DNA of 64,000 nucleotides from Lysinibacillus sphaericus (GCF_001629735.1 NZ_CP015224.1:1736001-1800000); one strand, 5' to 3'; counted from the stretch's first letter, positions 1 to 9,845 are shown. Notes: a model not told the origin generated them from the letters alone. Made by a program: numbers and translations.

Positions 1-72
1 ATTACGTTTCCCATACTGAAAACGATTTTCGTGTGTATGATGGTTAACCTCATTCATTTTTGATATATCCAA
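1..72 (-). CDS. 5' end of a gene running off the left edge
   Basis: A TTG codon at 72 lies about 7 nt after an AGGAGGTG ribosome site and opens 24 codons to the window edge (MDISKMNEVNHHTHENRF...). The His-rich start gives no family. The strong ribosome site is the main support. Confidence 0.4.
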   Translation of the reverse strand, partial: MDISKMNEVNHHTHENRFQYGKRN

Positions 73-635
73 CCCATTCACCTCCTAGATTTTTATTAGT
101 TTAACCATGAAACAAAAGAATCTAAACCATTTTATGTAATCAACTCCTTTGTTTATGGTGTGTAGAAAACCACCAAAAGGATTTGCATGCATGTGCAAGA
201 GCAAAGCATCTTTAGGTTATTTTTTTCTTAGCTGCATTCTATCGCAACAGACATTTACCTACATAGTGTCTAAAAATATTGGATTCATCCCTTAACTCAC
301 CACTTACTGTTGCTTCGCGGTGAAACTTAGTTTGTCCTTTAAAAGACATCTCCAATAGCCCTTACAAGCTTAATCAGTTGGATATTTTGGAATAATATCA
401 ATTAGTACGAAAATAGACAAATTTAAATATTTTATTAGAATTTATAGCTTTTTTTAATAGAAATTAGCTTTTTAAAATAACAATTTCCACTAAACCAGGT
501 CTTTATATCTACATTTTTATAAAAATGTTTTTTTGCAAAATAAAACTATTGTATTATTTATCCGTAGTTTGAATAATTATTAATCTATTGCTATCATACT
601 AGTCGCAATACAAATTCAAATTAAGGAGACGATGG
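73..635. other. Intergenic stretch without recognised gene
   Basis: About 560 bases of AT-rich DNA lie between the outgoing left-edge gene and the LPMO gene. I see no credible reading frame. The last 200 bases are very AT-rich and would hold the LPMO promoter, but I could not fix a -35/-10 pair. Confidence 0.5.
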
Positions 636-1991
636 ATGATGAACACTAAATTCTCAAAATTAAGCAAAAAAGGACTGAGTGCTGCCCTATTAGCAGCCGG
701 AATCATAGGGATTTCGACAGCTCCAAATGCATATGCTCATGGATTTGTTGAAAAACCAGCTAGCCGAGCAGCGTTATGTACTCAAAATTATGGAGCACTT
801 AACTTAATGTGTGGAAGCATCATGTATGAGCCTCAGAGTCTAGAGGCGCCTAAAGGATTTCCGCAAAGTGGACCTCTAGATGGAAAAATTGCATCTGCGG
901 GTGGTCTTTTTGGTGGTATCCTTGATCAACAAACTGCAGATCGCTGGTATAAGAATACGATTACGGGAGGTCCCAATACTTTTACATGGAAATATACTGC
1001 GCCACATTTAACAAGCAAATGGCACTATTATATTACAAAACGTGATTGGAATCCTAACAAACCTTTAACCCGTGCTGACCTTGAGCCAATTGGTACTGTA
1101 GCACATAATGGCACTGCTGCATCGACTAATTTAACTCATACCATTAACGTGCCGACGGACCGTAATGGCTACCACGTTATTCTAGCCGTTTGGGATGTCG
1201 CAGACACTTCAAATGCATTCTATAATGTGATTGATATAAATTTGGTTAATAATGGTGGCAATGTGGATATGGAAGCCCCATCTCAACCAAATGGTTTACA
1301 TACAACAAAAGTTACTTCTACTAGCGCCGAGCTAAAATGGAACCCTTCTACTGATAATGTAGGTGTAAAAGAATATCAAGTATTACGTGATGGCAAAGTA
1401 GTTGCCACTATCCCAGGAACGACATTTATAGATAAACATTTAAATTCCAATACAACCTATACTTACTCTGTAAAGGCTGTAGACGCAGCTGGGAATGTTT
1501 CTACAGTAAGTGAGTCTCTAGTTGTAAAAACATTGAATGCTGCTCCAGATACAGAATCCCCTACTCAACCAACTTCACTACATACAATGGGAATTACTTC
1601 TTCAAGTGTAGACTTAATGTGGGGTGCTTCAGAGGATAATGTAGCCGTTGACCATTATGTTATATATAGAGGGTCAACAAAAGAACAAATGTCTGCAGTT
1701 GGGACTTCCACAATCCCATCATTTATGGACATGAATCTTCAATCAAGCACTTCATATATGTATGCAGTAACTGCCGTAGATGCAGCTGGAAATGAGTCCA
1801 TTAAAAGTTCTATTTTAACTGTAACGACTAAGGAGCAAGGTGCTTCTTATGAGCAATGGAGTCCATTTAAGGCGTACAAAAAAGGAGATAAGGTAGAGTA
1901 TCAAGGTAAAAATTATGAAGCGGTTCAAAGCTATCAAGGATATGGAGATCCAAATTGGATAAACGCACTGTCTTTATGGAAAGAAATTTAA
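636..1991 (+). CDS. Secreted AA10 lytic polysaccharide monooxygenase with two FnIII domains and a chitin-binding module
   Basis: This is a copper enzyme that cleaves crystalline chitin oxidatively outside the cell. Residues 1-34 are a Sec signal peptide ending in AYA, so the mature protein begins with His35, the first histidine of the copper brace. The AA10 domain runs to about residue 210; His130 (in SKWHYY) is the second brace ligand and Phe195 (in NAFYNVID) the likely axial residue. Two fibronectin type III domains follow (about 213-299 and 308-397), then a C-terminal CBM5/12-like module (about 405-449, with YEQWSPFKAYKKGDKV). The start has AAGGAGA 6 nt upstream; tandem ATGs at 636 and 639 are both possible. 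It is monocistronic. A near-identical truncated copy lies at 54532. The domain assignment is secure; the natural substrate (chitin) is inferred from the family. Confidence 0.93.
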   Translation: MMNTKFSKLSKKGLSAALLAAGIIGISTAPNAYAHGFVEKPASRAALCTQNYGALNLMCGSIMYEPQSLEAPKGFPQSGPLDGKIASAGGLFGGILDQQTADRWYKNTITGGPNTFTWKYTAPHLTSKWHYYITKRDWNPNKPLTRADLEPIGTVAHNGTAASTNLTHTINVPTDRNGYHVILAVWDVADTSNAFYNVIDINLVNNGGNVDMEAPSQPNGLHTTKVTSTSAELKWNPSTDNVGVKEYQVLRDGKVVATIPGTTFIDKHLNSNTTYTYSVKAVDAAGNVSTVSESLVVKTLNAAPDTESPTQPTSLHTMGITSSSVDLMWGASEDNVAVDHYVIYRGSTKEQMSAVGTSTIPSFMDMNLQSSTSYMYAVTAVDAAGNESIKSSILTVTTKEQGASYEQWSPFKAYKKGDKVEYQGKNYEAVQSYQGYGDPNWINALSLWKEI

Positions 1992-2052
1992 TAAAAAGAC
2001 AGTATTCTAGTAAGAGGATTCAGTATCTTTTTATTCCAAAAGAATGATTCAA

Positions 2053-2090
2053 GTAAAAGCAGCTTACTTACAAGCTGCTTTTACATTTGT
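2053..2090 (+). terminator. Hairpin after the LPMO gene
   Basis: A perfect 13-bp stem (GTAAAAGCAGCTT with its complement, 6-nt loop) stands about 60 nt after the LPMO stop. The T-run is short, so it may be a modest intrinsic terminator. Confidence 0.65.
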
Positions 2091-2323
2091 AAAACATGCT
2101 ACTATTCTTCGAGATTATACAACAGGTTAGTACAACAGATAATCTAAATGAAGAATCCGTTCGATGGTGGAAATAGAGTTTTCTCCACAACGTTATTATT
2201 ATTTGATTTCACTTTTAGTTTAGACTATTTTTATAAGAAAAAGCCCCACCATCAGGTGAGGTTCATTCTTACTGCCCTTTAACTCGGTTGAATTTGCAAG
2301 GATATCATAGTCATTTTAATACT

Positions 2324-2525
2324 TGATTCAAATTGCAGAAGTAATGAAAGATTGAGAGTCACCATCAAAATGGCTAAACAAATGAGCTCCATCGTTAATT
2401 TTACTTAAACTATGAGTAAGATAAATATATTCTCCTCCTTTAAATGTAACTGACTTAGTATTGTTCCACTTATAGAAGTTTTATCTAGTCCTACTAAAAC
2501 GCTATTCTCGTCTCTTCTATCGCAA
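2324..2525 (-). pseudogene. Decayed 3' end of an unidentified gene
   Basis: On the minus strand a coding-like tail reads WNNTKSVTFKGGEYIYLTHS and continues to ...FSHFDGDSQSFITSAI-stop. A second coding-like piece (RDENSVLVGLDKTSISGT) lies just upstream in another frame. Together they look like one gene broken by a frameshift with its 5' part lost. I do not recognise the family. Confidence 0.35.
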
Positions 2526-2546
2526 ATCTTCCTAGATGGAAGGAAG

Positions 2547-2708
2547 TTACTGTCTCTTTTCAACAAATAATAAAATTAATGTGGCAAATGGACCTAATAA
2601 AAGAGAAAGTAAAAACCAATTTAACCCTGTTCTATTTTTCCCTTGTGCCAGGCCTGCATTAATTAACGCTAATGTACCCCAACCTACGAAATACTGATTA
2701 TCCATCAT
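2547..2708 (-). CDS. Small membrane protein (53 aa)
   Basis: The start is set at the ATGATG preceded by AGGGGGA, rather than an ATG 21 codons further upstream that has no ribosome site. The product begins MMDNQYFVGWGTLALINAGL and has a C-terminal hydrophobic helix (WFLLSLLLGPFATLILLF). The GLNWFLLSLLLGP pattern occurs in many small uncharacterised Firmicute membrane proteins. Function unknown. Confidence 0.6.
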   Translation of the reverse strand: MMDNQYFVGWGTLALINAGLAQGKNRTGLNWFLLSLLLGPFATLILLFVEKRQ

Positions 2709-3028
2709 CTGTCCCCCTATTTCATTAGACCACACTGACTGCTTGTGAATATTTTCCACAAATTTGATCATAACATATCCAAATGCTTCATACTGTAATT
2801 ATTAACGTTTAGTTTTCAAAAGAGAGGGATGGAAGAAAAACCGACGAATCAATGCCTGCTACTCCTTCATTTGAATGATTTTTTCCATTTCTTCCCCATT
2901 GCCATTTCCCTATATCTTCCGCCAAAACATCTGAAAAAGATACCATTTTTAGGATATTTACGGTAAATTTGATTATGAACTGTTATACTATACTATCCTC
3001 TCCCCATTTTATGAAAGGTGGTACGTTT

Positions 3029-3574
3029 ATGAGTAAAACTCTTGTAAATTTGCAAAATGAACTTATAGCTGAAACACAAAAAGGATTCCCAATTCTACTT
3101 TCTGGCGTTATTGTCTTTTTAGTTTTCACCCTAATGTACTTTGTTCTTCCAATAGAAGCTGTCCGTTTAATTTGGATCTTTGGATTGGGCGCTATTTTTC
3201 CTATTGGCATTTTCATTAGTAAAATTCTTGGTGTCAGTTTAAACTCTACAGACAATCCTTTAGGGATTTTAGGAGGAATTGTCGCGGCTCCTCAAGCTTT
3301 TTATATACCTGTATTTATCATTGTGTATATGAAAATACCTGAATACCTTCCCTTCACAATTGGTTTACTTGCAGGCTCTCATTTTCTTCCATACATATGG
3401 ATTTATAAAAGTAAAGCCTATTTATTCGTTACTTTAGGAACCTGTTTTTCTGCTCTCATCTTAGGTGGTTTCTTTGTTGATTATGCTTTCACTGTTGTCC
3501 CTTTAGCTATTTCGATTGTGTATGGAATTGGAGTTGTTTTAATCCAAAGAGAACTTAAAGTCAAACCTGTATAA
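3029..3574 (+). CDS. DUF7010-like membrane protein (181 aa)
   Basis: The start is ATG at 3029, 8 nt after AAAGGTGG; an upstream in-frame ATG at 2969 lacks a ribosome site. The protein has about six hydrophobic segments. The run NPLGILGG...APQAFYIPVFI and the motif GSHFLPYIWIYKSKAY match my recollection of the DUF7010 family of uncharacterised membrane proteins. The gene stands alone with a terminator after it. Confidence 0.7.
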   Translation: MSKTLVNLQNELIAETQKGFPILLSGVIVFLVFTLMYFVLPIEAVRLIWIFGLGAIFPIGIFISKILGVSLNSTDNPLGILGGIVAAPQAFYIPVFIIVYMKIPEYLPFTIGLLAGSHFLPYIWIYKSKAYLFVTLGTCFSALILGGFFVDYAFTVVPLAISIVYGIGVVLIQRELKVKPV

Positions 3575-3684
3575 TTAATGGAAGATAGTATATAGGGTAC
3601 ATGCCGAAATTATGCTTGGCACTTTATCCACTAAAAAATTGTTGACTTTTTCCTTTTTATGTTTTATATTGACAATATCCATGT

Positions 3685-3721
3685 GCTGTTTAATCTCTAG
3701 TCAGATTAAGCAGCTTTTTTT
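3685..3721 (+). terminator. Intrinsic terminator
   Basis: A 12-bp stem (GCTGTTTAATCT paired with AGATTAAGCAGC, one wobble) is followed by a run of seven T. It lies about 110 nt downstream of the DUF7010-like gene. Confidence 0.7.
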
Positions 3722-3826
3722 ATTGCTATGTACCTTTCTTACATCCTTCTCCCAGTGAAATGGTCATCATGAGTCGTCCTCTTCTTTGTGATGATCCTCT
3801 GTATGTTTACTTTTCCGTTTATATAA

Positions 3827-3865
3827 AAAATACCAGGCTCAAGTCAGTGAGTACCTGGTTTTATT
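3827..3865. terminator. Bidirectional terminator of the CCAGG...CCTGG type
   Basis: ACCAGGCTCA pairs with TGAGTACCTGGT, flanked by A-runs and T-runs. It overlaps the end of the minus-strand DUF998-like gene. Similar CCAGG..CTC/GAG..CCTGG hairpins occur at 17284 and 26274, and a related one at 13843. Confidence 0.65.
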
Positions 3866-4485
3866 TCTGATGAACCCAATAGAATGGTTAATCCCATACC
3901 CCACACGAAAATTACACCATAAAAAAGCCTTTGTAATAAACCTGCAGGCAAAGGAAGGAAAAACAATAGACCAATAAGGATTAGTAAAACTATCAGTACA
4001 ATTAAGTTTAAATAGGTCCAATGTTTACCTCTATCTAATGATTTTGCATATATTCCCAGCCCAATTAAAAAAGTAATCATGCCTATTTGAGCTAAAATCG
4101 AATGCCAAAATAAATGAACATTTGCCGGTATAATACCAGACACAATATTTCCTACTGCAAAAATAAGAATACATACTGTTCCTATTTTATTGATCAAATT
4201 CTTTTCTAAATATTGATATATATATATAACGCCAACTGAAAATGATAAACCATTTACGATAAACAATACATTCATCCCAAAATGATATGGCGAACAAATT
4301 TCATGCGGCGCGATTGTATACGTATACTTACCACATGTTGTCACTCCTAAATCACTCATAGCTTGTTGCATTATATTATAAGGTACAAGTGAAGTCATAA
4401 TAAAAATCGGCTCTATCACGCAATATAAAATGGTAACTATCCAGCTTACTATTCCTATTTTTTTAGATAAATAGATAACATTCAT
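3844..4485 (-). CDS. DUF998-like membrane protein (213 aa)
   Basis: The protein has six to seven hydrophobic segments, and the MSDLG motif after the first segment is typical of DUF998 proteins. A GGGGG stretch precedes the ATG. No catalytic motif is visible and no partner gene is adjacent. The protein is probably integral to the cytoplasmic membrane; its role is unknown. Confidence 0.75.
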   Translation of the reverse strand: MNVIYLSKKIGIVSWIVTILYCVIEPIFIMTSLVPYNIMQQAMSDLGVTTCGKYTYTIAPHEICSPYHFGMNVLFIVNGLSFSVGVIYIYQYLEKNLINKIGTVCILIFAVGNIVSGIIPANVHLFWHSILAQIGMITFLIGLGIYAKSLDRGKHWTYLNLIVLIVLLILIGLLFFLPLPAGLLQRLFYGVIFVWGMGLTILLGSSEIKPGTH

Positions 4486-4715
4486 CCCCCTTTTTTATAA
4501 TTATATAGTTAATTCCAAAATAAATTACCAATTTATAACCAAAAATGAGGATAAAATATAGTTATCATAGCTGTCTAGACTACAATTATTAAAACAACTC
4601 TTCCTTCTTGACTCATAAAAAAGCCCCCATTCAAAGATGAAAGCTTCTATGATAGATAGGCAAACCAAGCTTTATAAAATGTCTAGATTGATCGGTGATC
4701 CCCGTAGATAGCATT

Positions 4716-5629
4716 CTAAAATTCTGTGGCTTCATTACTAAAACGGGCTAGCTGCCTCTCTTTTCGTACATTTAGCATTTGAGGGATGAAAATACCTAGT
4801 AAAATACAGACAATTCCCAGCCATTGCAAAAGAGACACGACCTCATGAACAAGCGTAATTGAAGCGATCACGGCTGTTGGTAGCTCGACAGCTCCTAAAA
4901 TGGTTCCTAAACCCGTCCCTACTTTTGGGATACCAATAGAAAAACAAATAACTGGTATAACGACACCAAAGAAACCTAGGATTAGCGCATATTTCCATAA
5001 TCCAGCCTGCAATGTACCATCCATCAAGTATGTTGGGGGAACATTATGCAAACAAAGAGTGTTGCACTCGTTGTCATCAGAAAGCTTTTTGAATAGATCG
5101 GTACTTCGGTAGAAACACGGCCACTAGCAAATATATAGAAGGAAAAAGTTATCGCTGCTAGTAGTCCAAAGAGTATTCCTTTCAAAGATAATTGTTGTCC
5201 TAACCCTTCAAACACACCCCCAGCGAGCATCGTTCCTACAAATAAGATAATGATCGACAAAACCTTTTCGCGACTTGGGAAACTTTTATTAATAATCGCT
5301 TCAATGAGAACACCCATCCATGTGAATTGAAATAACAGCACAATCGCAATAGATGCCGGAAGTTCTTTTACAGAAAAGCCGTAAAAAATACTCGTTAAAC
5401 TCATCGTTGTCCCAACCGCTAATAGTGATACTATATTTTTCAAGGATACTTTATAACGAGAAAAGGTAAGAACGAGTATTAAAAGTCCAAACCAACCGAA
5501 TACATATTGTCCCCCTAAAAGTTGAGGAAAAGTATAGCCATTTGAAAATCCAACTTTCAGAATGGATGATAGGACCCCATAGCTACAGGCCCCTAATAAA
5601 ACCACTAAAGAAAACTTCAACTTGTTCAA
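4716..5629 (-). pseudogene. EamA/DMT-family transporter, frameshifted
   Basis: The N-terminal 195 residues (5' part, to about 5040) and the C-terminal 105 residues (down to 4716) lie in different frames. Joined, they align along the whole length of the intact EamA transporter encoded at 6072 (for example LPASIAIVLLFQFTWMGVLI against LPASLAVVLLFQFTWIGMLI). The break falls in a run of five C (plus strand G, 5035-5039); a sixth C would restore FPPTYLMDGT. It is either a recent one-base deletion, a slippage-switchable gene, or a sequencing error. Ten membrane helices would be expected in the repaired protein. Start ATG follows GGAGGG. Confidence 0.8.
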
Positions 5630-5639
5630 AAAATCCCTC

Positions 5640-5790
5640 CAAAAAATAAAAAATCTCGTCGCCTATAAAAAGACAACGAGCGAATGAAACAGAGTGAACA
5701 CTCTACAAAATTCCGCCACTCACGAACCTGCGAGTGTTTGCTTATAAAATTAGCACAATTGTATAAAAAAATTGGGGAAGTGTCAATGCT
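5640..5790 (-). promoter_or_regulatory. Structured leader with terminator hairpin before the transporter gene
   Basis: On the minus strand, ahead of the frameshifted transporter, three consecutive stem-loops can be drawn: CACTC/GAGTG, then AGAGTG-TT-CACTCT, then CTCGTTGTC/GGCGACGAG followed by ATTTTTTATTTTTT. The last is a good intrinsic terminator only about 20 nt before the ribosome site, so this could be an attenuator or riboswitch-like leader. I could not match it to a T-box or other named class. Confidence 0.45.
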
Positions 5791-6071
5791 ATTCATTTTT
5801 TCTTGATAGCAAATACATTTCTCCATTTTGAAAAATATTTAGCCACAACCATAAGCCAAAGCCTTGATACATATGATTTTGGTATTTTTACCTTTTCTAA
5901 AATATTACTTTCCTCCACAGAAAAACTCTTTTTCACCAGCAATTATTATAAAAAAAAAAGATTGTAAAATAGCAATCTGTCATTTATATTGGAGATTATG
6001 ATTTTTTTCTAAATCTCAAAATCATAGCTAAATTTCTATTTATATAAACGTTTTAGGAGGGAAGTGGATAA

Positions 6072-7013
6072 ATGAAGATGTATCTTTATCCCCTACTAGT
6101 TATTATCGCAGCTAGTAGTTTTGGTATCGTTTCAACTATTATAAAACTGGCCATGCGTAGTGGGTTTTCTGTCTCTGAGGCCGTGACAAGTCAGTTTTTT
6201 ATAGGCTTTTGTATAGCGGTATGTATCTTCTTAGTTACAAACAGAGCCAAAATGAGCTTTAAAGGTGTTAAAATCCTTATATTCGCAGGTATTTTAACAG
6301 GATTAACAAACATTTTATATGGTCATTCTTTAAACTTTTTGCCCGCTTCGTTGGCAGTTGTACTACTGTTTCAATTTACATGGATCGGTATGTTGATATC
6401 TTGTATTACAAAACGACAATTCCCAAGTAGAATTGAATTAATCTCTTTACTCATATTGGTAGCTGGAACCATTCCAGCTGCTGGCATCATTGATGTTGAT
6501 TTATCCCAAATCCCTATGCAGGGATGGTTATGGGGGCTAGCAGCTGCTCTTTGTTATTCCTTATTTTTATATGTGAACGGAAAAGCTACTGCCAATATGT
6601 CCACGTCCAACCGTTTAGTATTTGTTTCTTTCTTTGCCTTTATGATTACGGCTGTTTTTCAATCCCCAGAAATTATTTGGAATGGTACTTTGTTTAATGA
6701 AGGACTGTGGGTTTACGGATTGGCGTTGGGATTATTTGGTATGATTATACCCGTATTCTTATTCACTATTGCCGTTCCTAAAGTTGGTTTAGGAATGTCA
6801 TCCATTTTAAGTGCGGTTGAATTACCCATAGCAGTGATGGTATCCGTTATCTTATTAAGCGAAACGGTTACAACTTTGCAAATTGCAGGTATCGTAACAA
6901 TCATTATTGGTATTTGTTTACCAACTATATTAGATAAAGATAGCTTGTTAAGAAATAACGAAACAACATACAAAAAATCAAGCAAGGAAATAGCTAAAGG
7001 ATCTTCTATTTAA
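6072..7013 (+). CDS. EamA/DMT-family transporter (313 aa)
   Basis: This is a ten-helix drug/metabolite-type transporter with two EamA repeats (about residues 5-135 and 150-290). The second repeat contains the family pattern IPVFLFTIAVPKVG...ILSAVELPIAV. The ATG follows TAGGAGG by 10 nt. It is the intact paralogue of the broken gene at 4716-5629, which points the other way. Substrate unknown. A strong terminator follows. Confidence 0.88.
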   Translation: MKMYLYPLLVIIAASSFGIVSTIIKLAMRSGFSVSEAVTSQFFIGFCIAVCIFLVTNRAKMSFKGVKILIFAGILTGLTNILYGHSLNFLPASLAVVLLFQFTWIGMLISCITKRQFPSRIELISLLILVAGTIPAAGIIDVDLSQIPMQGWLWGLAAALCYSLFLYVNGKATANMSTSNRLVFVSFFAFMITAVFQSPEIIWNGTLFNEGLWVYGLALGLFGMIIPVFLFTIAVPKVGLGMSSILSAVELPIAVMVSVILLSETVTTLQIAGIVTIIIGICLPTILDKDSLLRNNETTYKKSSKEIAKGSSI

Positions 7014-7024
7014 AAATCCTTTCA

Positions 7025-7073
7025 GACTGTAGGCAAACTCAATGAATTTTGAGTTTATCTACAGTCTTTTTTC
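7025..7073 (+). terminator. Intrinsic terminator
   Basis: A 17-bp stem (GACTGTAGGCAAACTCA paired with TGAGTTTATCTACAGTC, two mismatches) is followed by six T. It ends the EamA transcript. Confidence 0.85.
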
Positions 7074-7179
7074 TTTTACCATACAGTAAAGCCGTTGATT
7101 ACCACTACGTGCAGACGCTTTCCCAGAGTGAGGTCACCCTTTGTTCTAATCAACTTCTACGTCAAGAGCTACTTTGAAA

Positions 7180-7566
7180 TTAGTCCTGGTTGAAATGTAG
7201 CAAATGCTTTAAAGGAATTTTCTCAAAAATATCATCATTTATTTTACCCGTATAAAACGTAAGGTGGATATCACAATGAGCTAATGCAACATGATCCGTT
7301 AATTGTTTAGCAAACTGATCGATTAACTCTATATGTTCACTTTTTACTTGTTTTTCGGAGTATACCTTCACAGTGATTAGATTCTCTCTTAAATCCTCTT
7401 CAAATACCCTTGCATTAGGGGGCAAGTTCAGATCCCTTATTTCAGAAGCACGGTTTTCATCTACAATAAACAATCTATATATATCTTTATCAAACCAGAT
7501 ATCCCATACTTCCATATCTTTAAATCTTAATTTTCTTTCAAAATAATCAATCATAAAACCCTTCAT
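7180..7566 (-). CDS. Hypothetical cytoplasmic protein (128 aa)
   Basis: The ATG at 7566 is preceded by AAGGGTG; a second ATG four codons later (MIDYFERKL) is the alternative. The product is soluble and acidic, with alternating strands and helices and no motif I recognise. It may form a transcript with the membrane protein gene at 8036, about 85 nt upstream. Confidence 0.5.
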   Translation of the reverse strand: MKGFMIDYFERKLRFKDMEVWDIWFDKDIYRLFIVDENRASEIRDLNLPPNARVFEEDLRENLITVKVYSEKQVKSEHIELIDQFAKQLTDHVALAHCDIHLTFYTGKINDDIFEKIPLKHLLHFNQD

Positions 7567-7652
7567 TTATATTCACCCTTGCTCCATATGAATAATTGAT
7601 AGTATTCATATAATCTCCTCCTCAAAAATTCTTGAATGTTTTTGTAGATACT

Positions 7653-8036
7653 CTAATTGCGATTTGATTGGTTTAGTTGTAATCTTTTTAACAAATAATC
7701 AAAGATTACAAATATAGTTATATAAATACTTCCCATTAAAGAAACTAGATAAATAGTATCTTTAAAAGTATTAACATTAAAATTAATTAAACTAAATAAT
7801 AGTGAAAAAATTAATGCACATAGTAAATGCTTCAAATACATGAATATAGCATTTTTATTTTTACTGTATTTTTCAATTAAAATTGATATGGTAACAGCTA
7901 TAAGCATAGCTGGTGCAGTAAATGCAGTGCCATAAATACCATATGAAATGCTGTATGTATAACCAATAAATAATGGAATAATAAAAGCACCTATAATTAA
8001 TGTAATTACAGCTGAAATTATTTTATTTTGTAACAT
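7653..8036 (-). CDS. Hypothetical membrane protein (127 aa)
   Basis: Four hydrophobic segments cover almost the whole length, ending in a short basic tail (LLKRLQLNQSNRN). AGAGGA lies 10 nt before the ATG. No family recognised. Confidence 0.55.
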   Translation of the reverse strand: MLQNKIISAVITLIIGAFIIPLFIGYTYSISYGIYGTAFTAPAMLIAVTISILIEKYSKNKNAIFMYLKHLLCALIFSLLFSLINFNVNTFKDTIYLVSLMGSIYITIFVIFDYLLKRLQLNQSNRN

Positions 8037-8265
8037 CTTTTCACAATCCTCTTATTTCTTAATGACCATGCATCTTATAGATTTTTGTTAATCATTTCCT
8101 CCCCTCTTCTTTTATATTAAAGCATAAAAAACAAATTTTGGTAATCAATAACCTCAAATATTAAAGATAATAAATGCTTCATTATTCCCTTTCACCTCAT
8201 AAATTCATACTAACGTTTTGACTAGTTGATACCCACTATTAAGAAAAGAAAAAAGCCACTGCTCA

Positions 8266-8853
8266 TTACAAGCGTGACTCCTCATTTAGCGCGATATATT
8301 CACTTTTCAACATTGAAAAGAGGACAAGATCAACATATTTCCCTTTTTCAAATTCATGTTGTCTTAAAACACCCTCTTGGCAAAACTTTAATTTTTCCAG
8401 CAATCTGATGGATGCTTTATTTTCAGGTTCAACTTTCGCTTCTATTTTATTTATTGCCATCGACGTAAAAGCAAAATGAATAATTTTGCCCAAAGTCTCT
8501 TGCATGATACCCTGCCCCCAATAAACAGGGTTCAAATCATAACCCATTTCTATACGGTTATGTTCTTTTTCATAATTCAAATAGCCACATGTTCCAATCA
8601 CTTTTTTCGTTTTGGCTTCTTCGATTACCCATCTTAAACCAATTTGTTCTTTAAAAATTTTCTCATACCAATTAATTTCAACCATTGCGTCATCAGGCGA
8701 TTCAAATAAATTTAATGGAAGATACTTAACCACATTTTCATTAGCATAAAGCTCAAAAATATCATTACCATCATCTACTGTGCCTTTTCTTAGAATAAAG
8801 CGTTCTGTTTCTAATACGGGGAAATCTTTAAATTCGAACCCACTTTTCATCAT
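8266..8853 (-). CDS. GNAT acetyltransferase, RimJ/RimL type (195 aa)
   Basis: The protein starts with a typical LETERFILRKGTVDD strand, then ...GTCGYLNYEKEHNRIEMGYD and the acetyl-CoA-binding stretch VYWGQGIMQETLGKII, followed by INKIEAKVEPENKASIRLLEKL. This is the classical order of the GNAT fold of N-terminal or small-molecule acetyltransferases. Start chosen at the ATGATG after AAAGGAGAG. Acceptor unknown. Monocistronic. Confidence 0.85.
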   Translation of the reverse strand: MMKSGFEFKDFPVLETERFILRKGTVDDGNDIFELYANENVVKYLPLNLFESPDDAMVEINWYEKIFKEQIGLRWVIEEAKTKKVIGTCGYLNYEKEHNRIEMGYDLNPVYWGQGIMQETLGKIIHFAFTSMAINKIEAKVEPENKASIRLLEKLKFCQEGVLRQHEFEKGKYVDLVLFSMLKSEYIALNEESRL

Positions 8854-8940
8854 AACTCTCCTTTTCACTATAGAGTAATATAATTGAATAGTACCATATT
8901 CTATTTAGGCAATTATTAAAATTATGGATGATTATTTCCT

Positions 8941-9276
8941 TTTTAGAGTTTTCTATTCTTCGAAGCCCTATTAAAAGTTAATCTTTGGATGATGTGGCTA
9001 GCTCAAGGGTATGAACCAAGCTATCGCACGATCAACCGTTTCCGAGTTCAACCAGAAATGAAAGAGTTAATCCGTCAATGTTTCGTCCAATTCCGTTGCC
9101 AGTTGGTACAGGAAGAATTAATTGATCAAGAAGCTATTTTTATTGATGGAACAAAGATTGAAGCGAATTCGAACAAATTTCCATTTGTGTGGAAAAAGTC
9201 GATTGAGAAATATCATAACGGACTATTTGAAAAAGCAAATCAGCTATACAATGAACTACTTGAAAAAGAGATCTAA
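8941..9276 (+). pseudogene. IS1182-family transposase, N-terminal fragment
   Basis: MMWLAQGYEPSYRTINRFRV and DQEAIFIDGTKIEANSNKFPF are hallmarks of the N-terminal half of IS1182-type DDE transposases; the first catalytic Asp lies in FIDGTKIEA. The frame ends after about 95 residues and nothing of the C-terminal half follows. The end-of-helix text NELLEKEI is intact, so the break is a truncation. A central piece of the same type of transposase is at 56454. Confidence 0.75.
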
Positions 9277-9416
9277 CCCGAAGGGGTTAGTTCAATCGGA
9301 GGGTTATTTGGATTGTGCTTTTTAGTATAGCATGAAGTGTTTTCTAATTTAAAAGATTTTTATTGACAATCTATTAGCTGGTTTAGTTGTATATCATCAT
9401 TATAGAGGAAACTGTT

Positions 9417-9845
9417 TTATTCATTCTTGCTTCTTGAGTCATTAAAAATACTTAGCATGAATGTTAAACCTGCAACAATTCCAATGAAGTTCGAACTTAT
9501 GGCTTTATTAAACCATATACCACCTATAGGTAAAGTTAATGGCAAAAATGTAGCTAATGGCACATATAGCGAAAAGAGAAAACAAGGAATGAATACACAA
9601 ATAAGTAAAGGCAAATTTATTTTAATGGTCCATTTTTTTATAAAAATAAGTGATAAATAGACACCCCACATAAAGAGAATAATAAAATTAGCCCAAAAAA
9701 CAGGAGCTATACTATATGTTGTAGCTGAGATAACTTTAATTTGATATTTAATATCATAACTGATGATTGTTAATAAAAATAACCCAATAACCCAAATTAA
9801 TTTCCATATATAAGTTGACCACTTTTTCAAGAACAACACCCCCAT
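9417..9845 (-). CDS. Hypothetical membrane protein (142 aa)
   Basis: Four hydrophobic segments separated by short basic loops. The first codons overlap a GGGGGTG ribosome-like site, so a TTG six codons downstream may be the true start. No family recognised. Confidence 0.5.
   Translation of the reverse strand: MGVLFLKKWSTYIWKLIWVIGLFLLTIISYDIKYQIKVISATTYSIAPVFWANFIILFMWGVYLSLIFIKKWTIKINLPLLICVFIPCFLFSLYVPLATFLPLTLPIGGIWFNKAISSNFIGIVAGLTFMLSIFNDSRSKNE

Noticed and set aside
2969-3028. N-terminal extension of the DUF7010-like protein
   Set aside because: The upstream ATG lacks a ribosome site, while ATG 3029 has AAAGGTGG at the right distance.
5640-5790. T-box riboswitch
   Set aside because: The conserved GGGTGGaACCGCG-type T-box sequence is not present; only the terminator design is similar.
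5626-5826. 66-codon minus-strand frame before the transporter gene
   Set aside because: It runs through the structured leader and terminator hairpin; composition is not protein-like.
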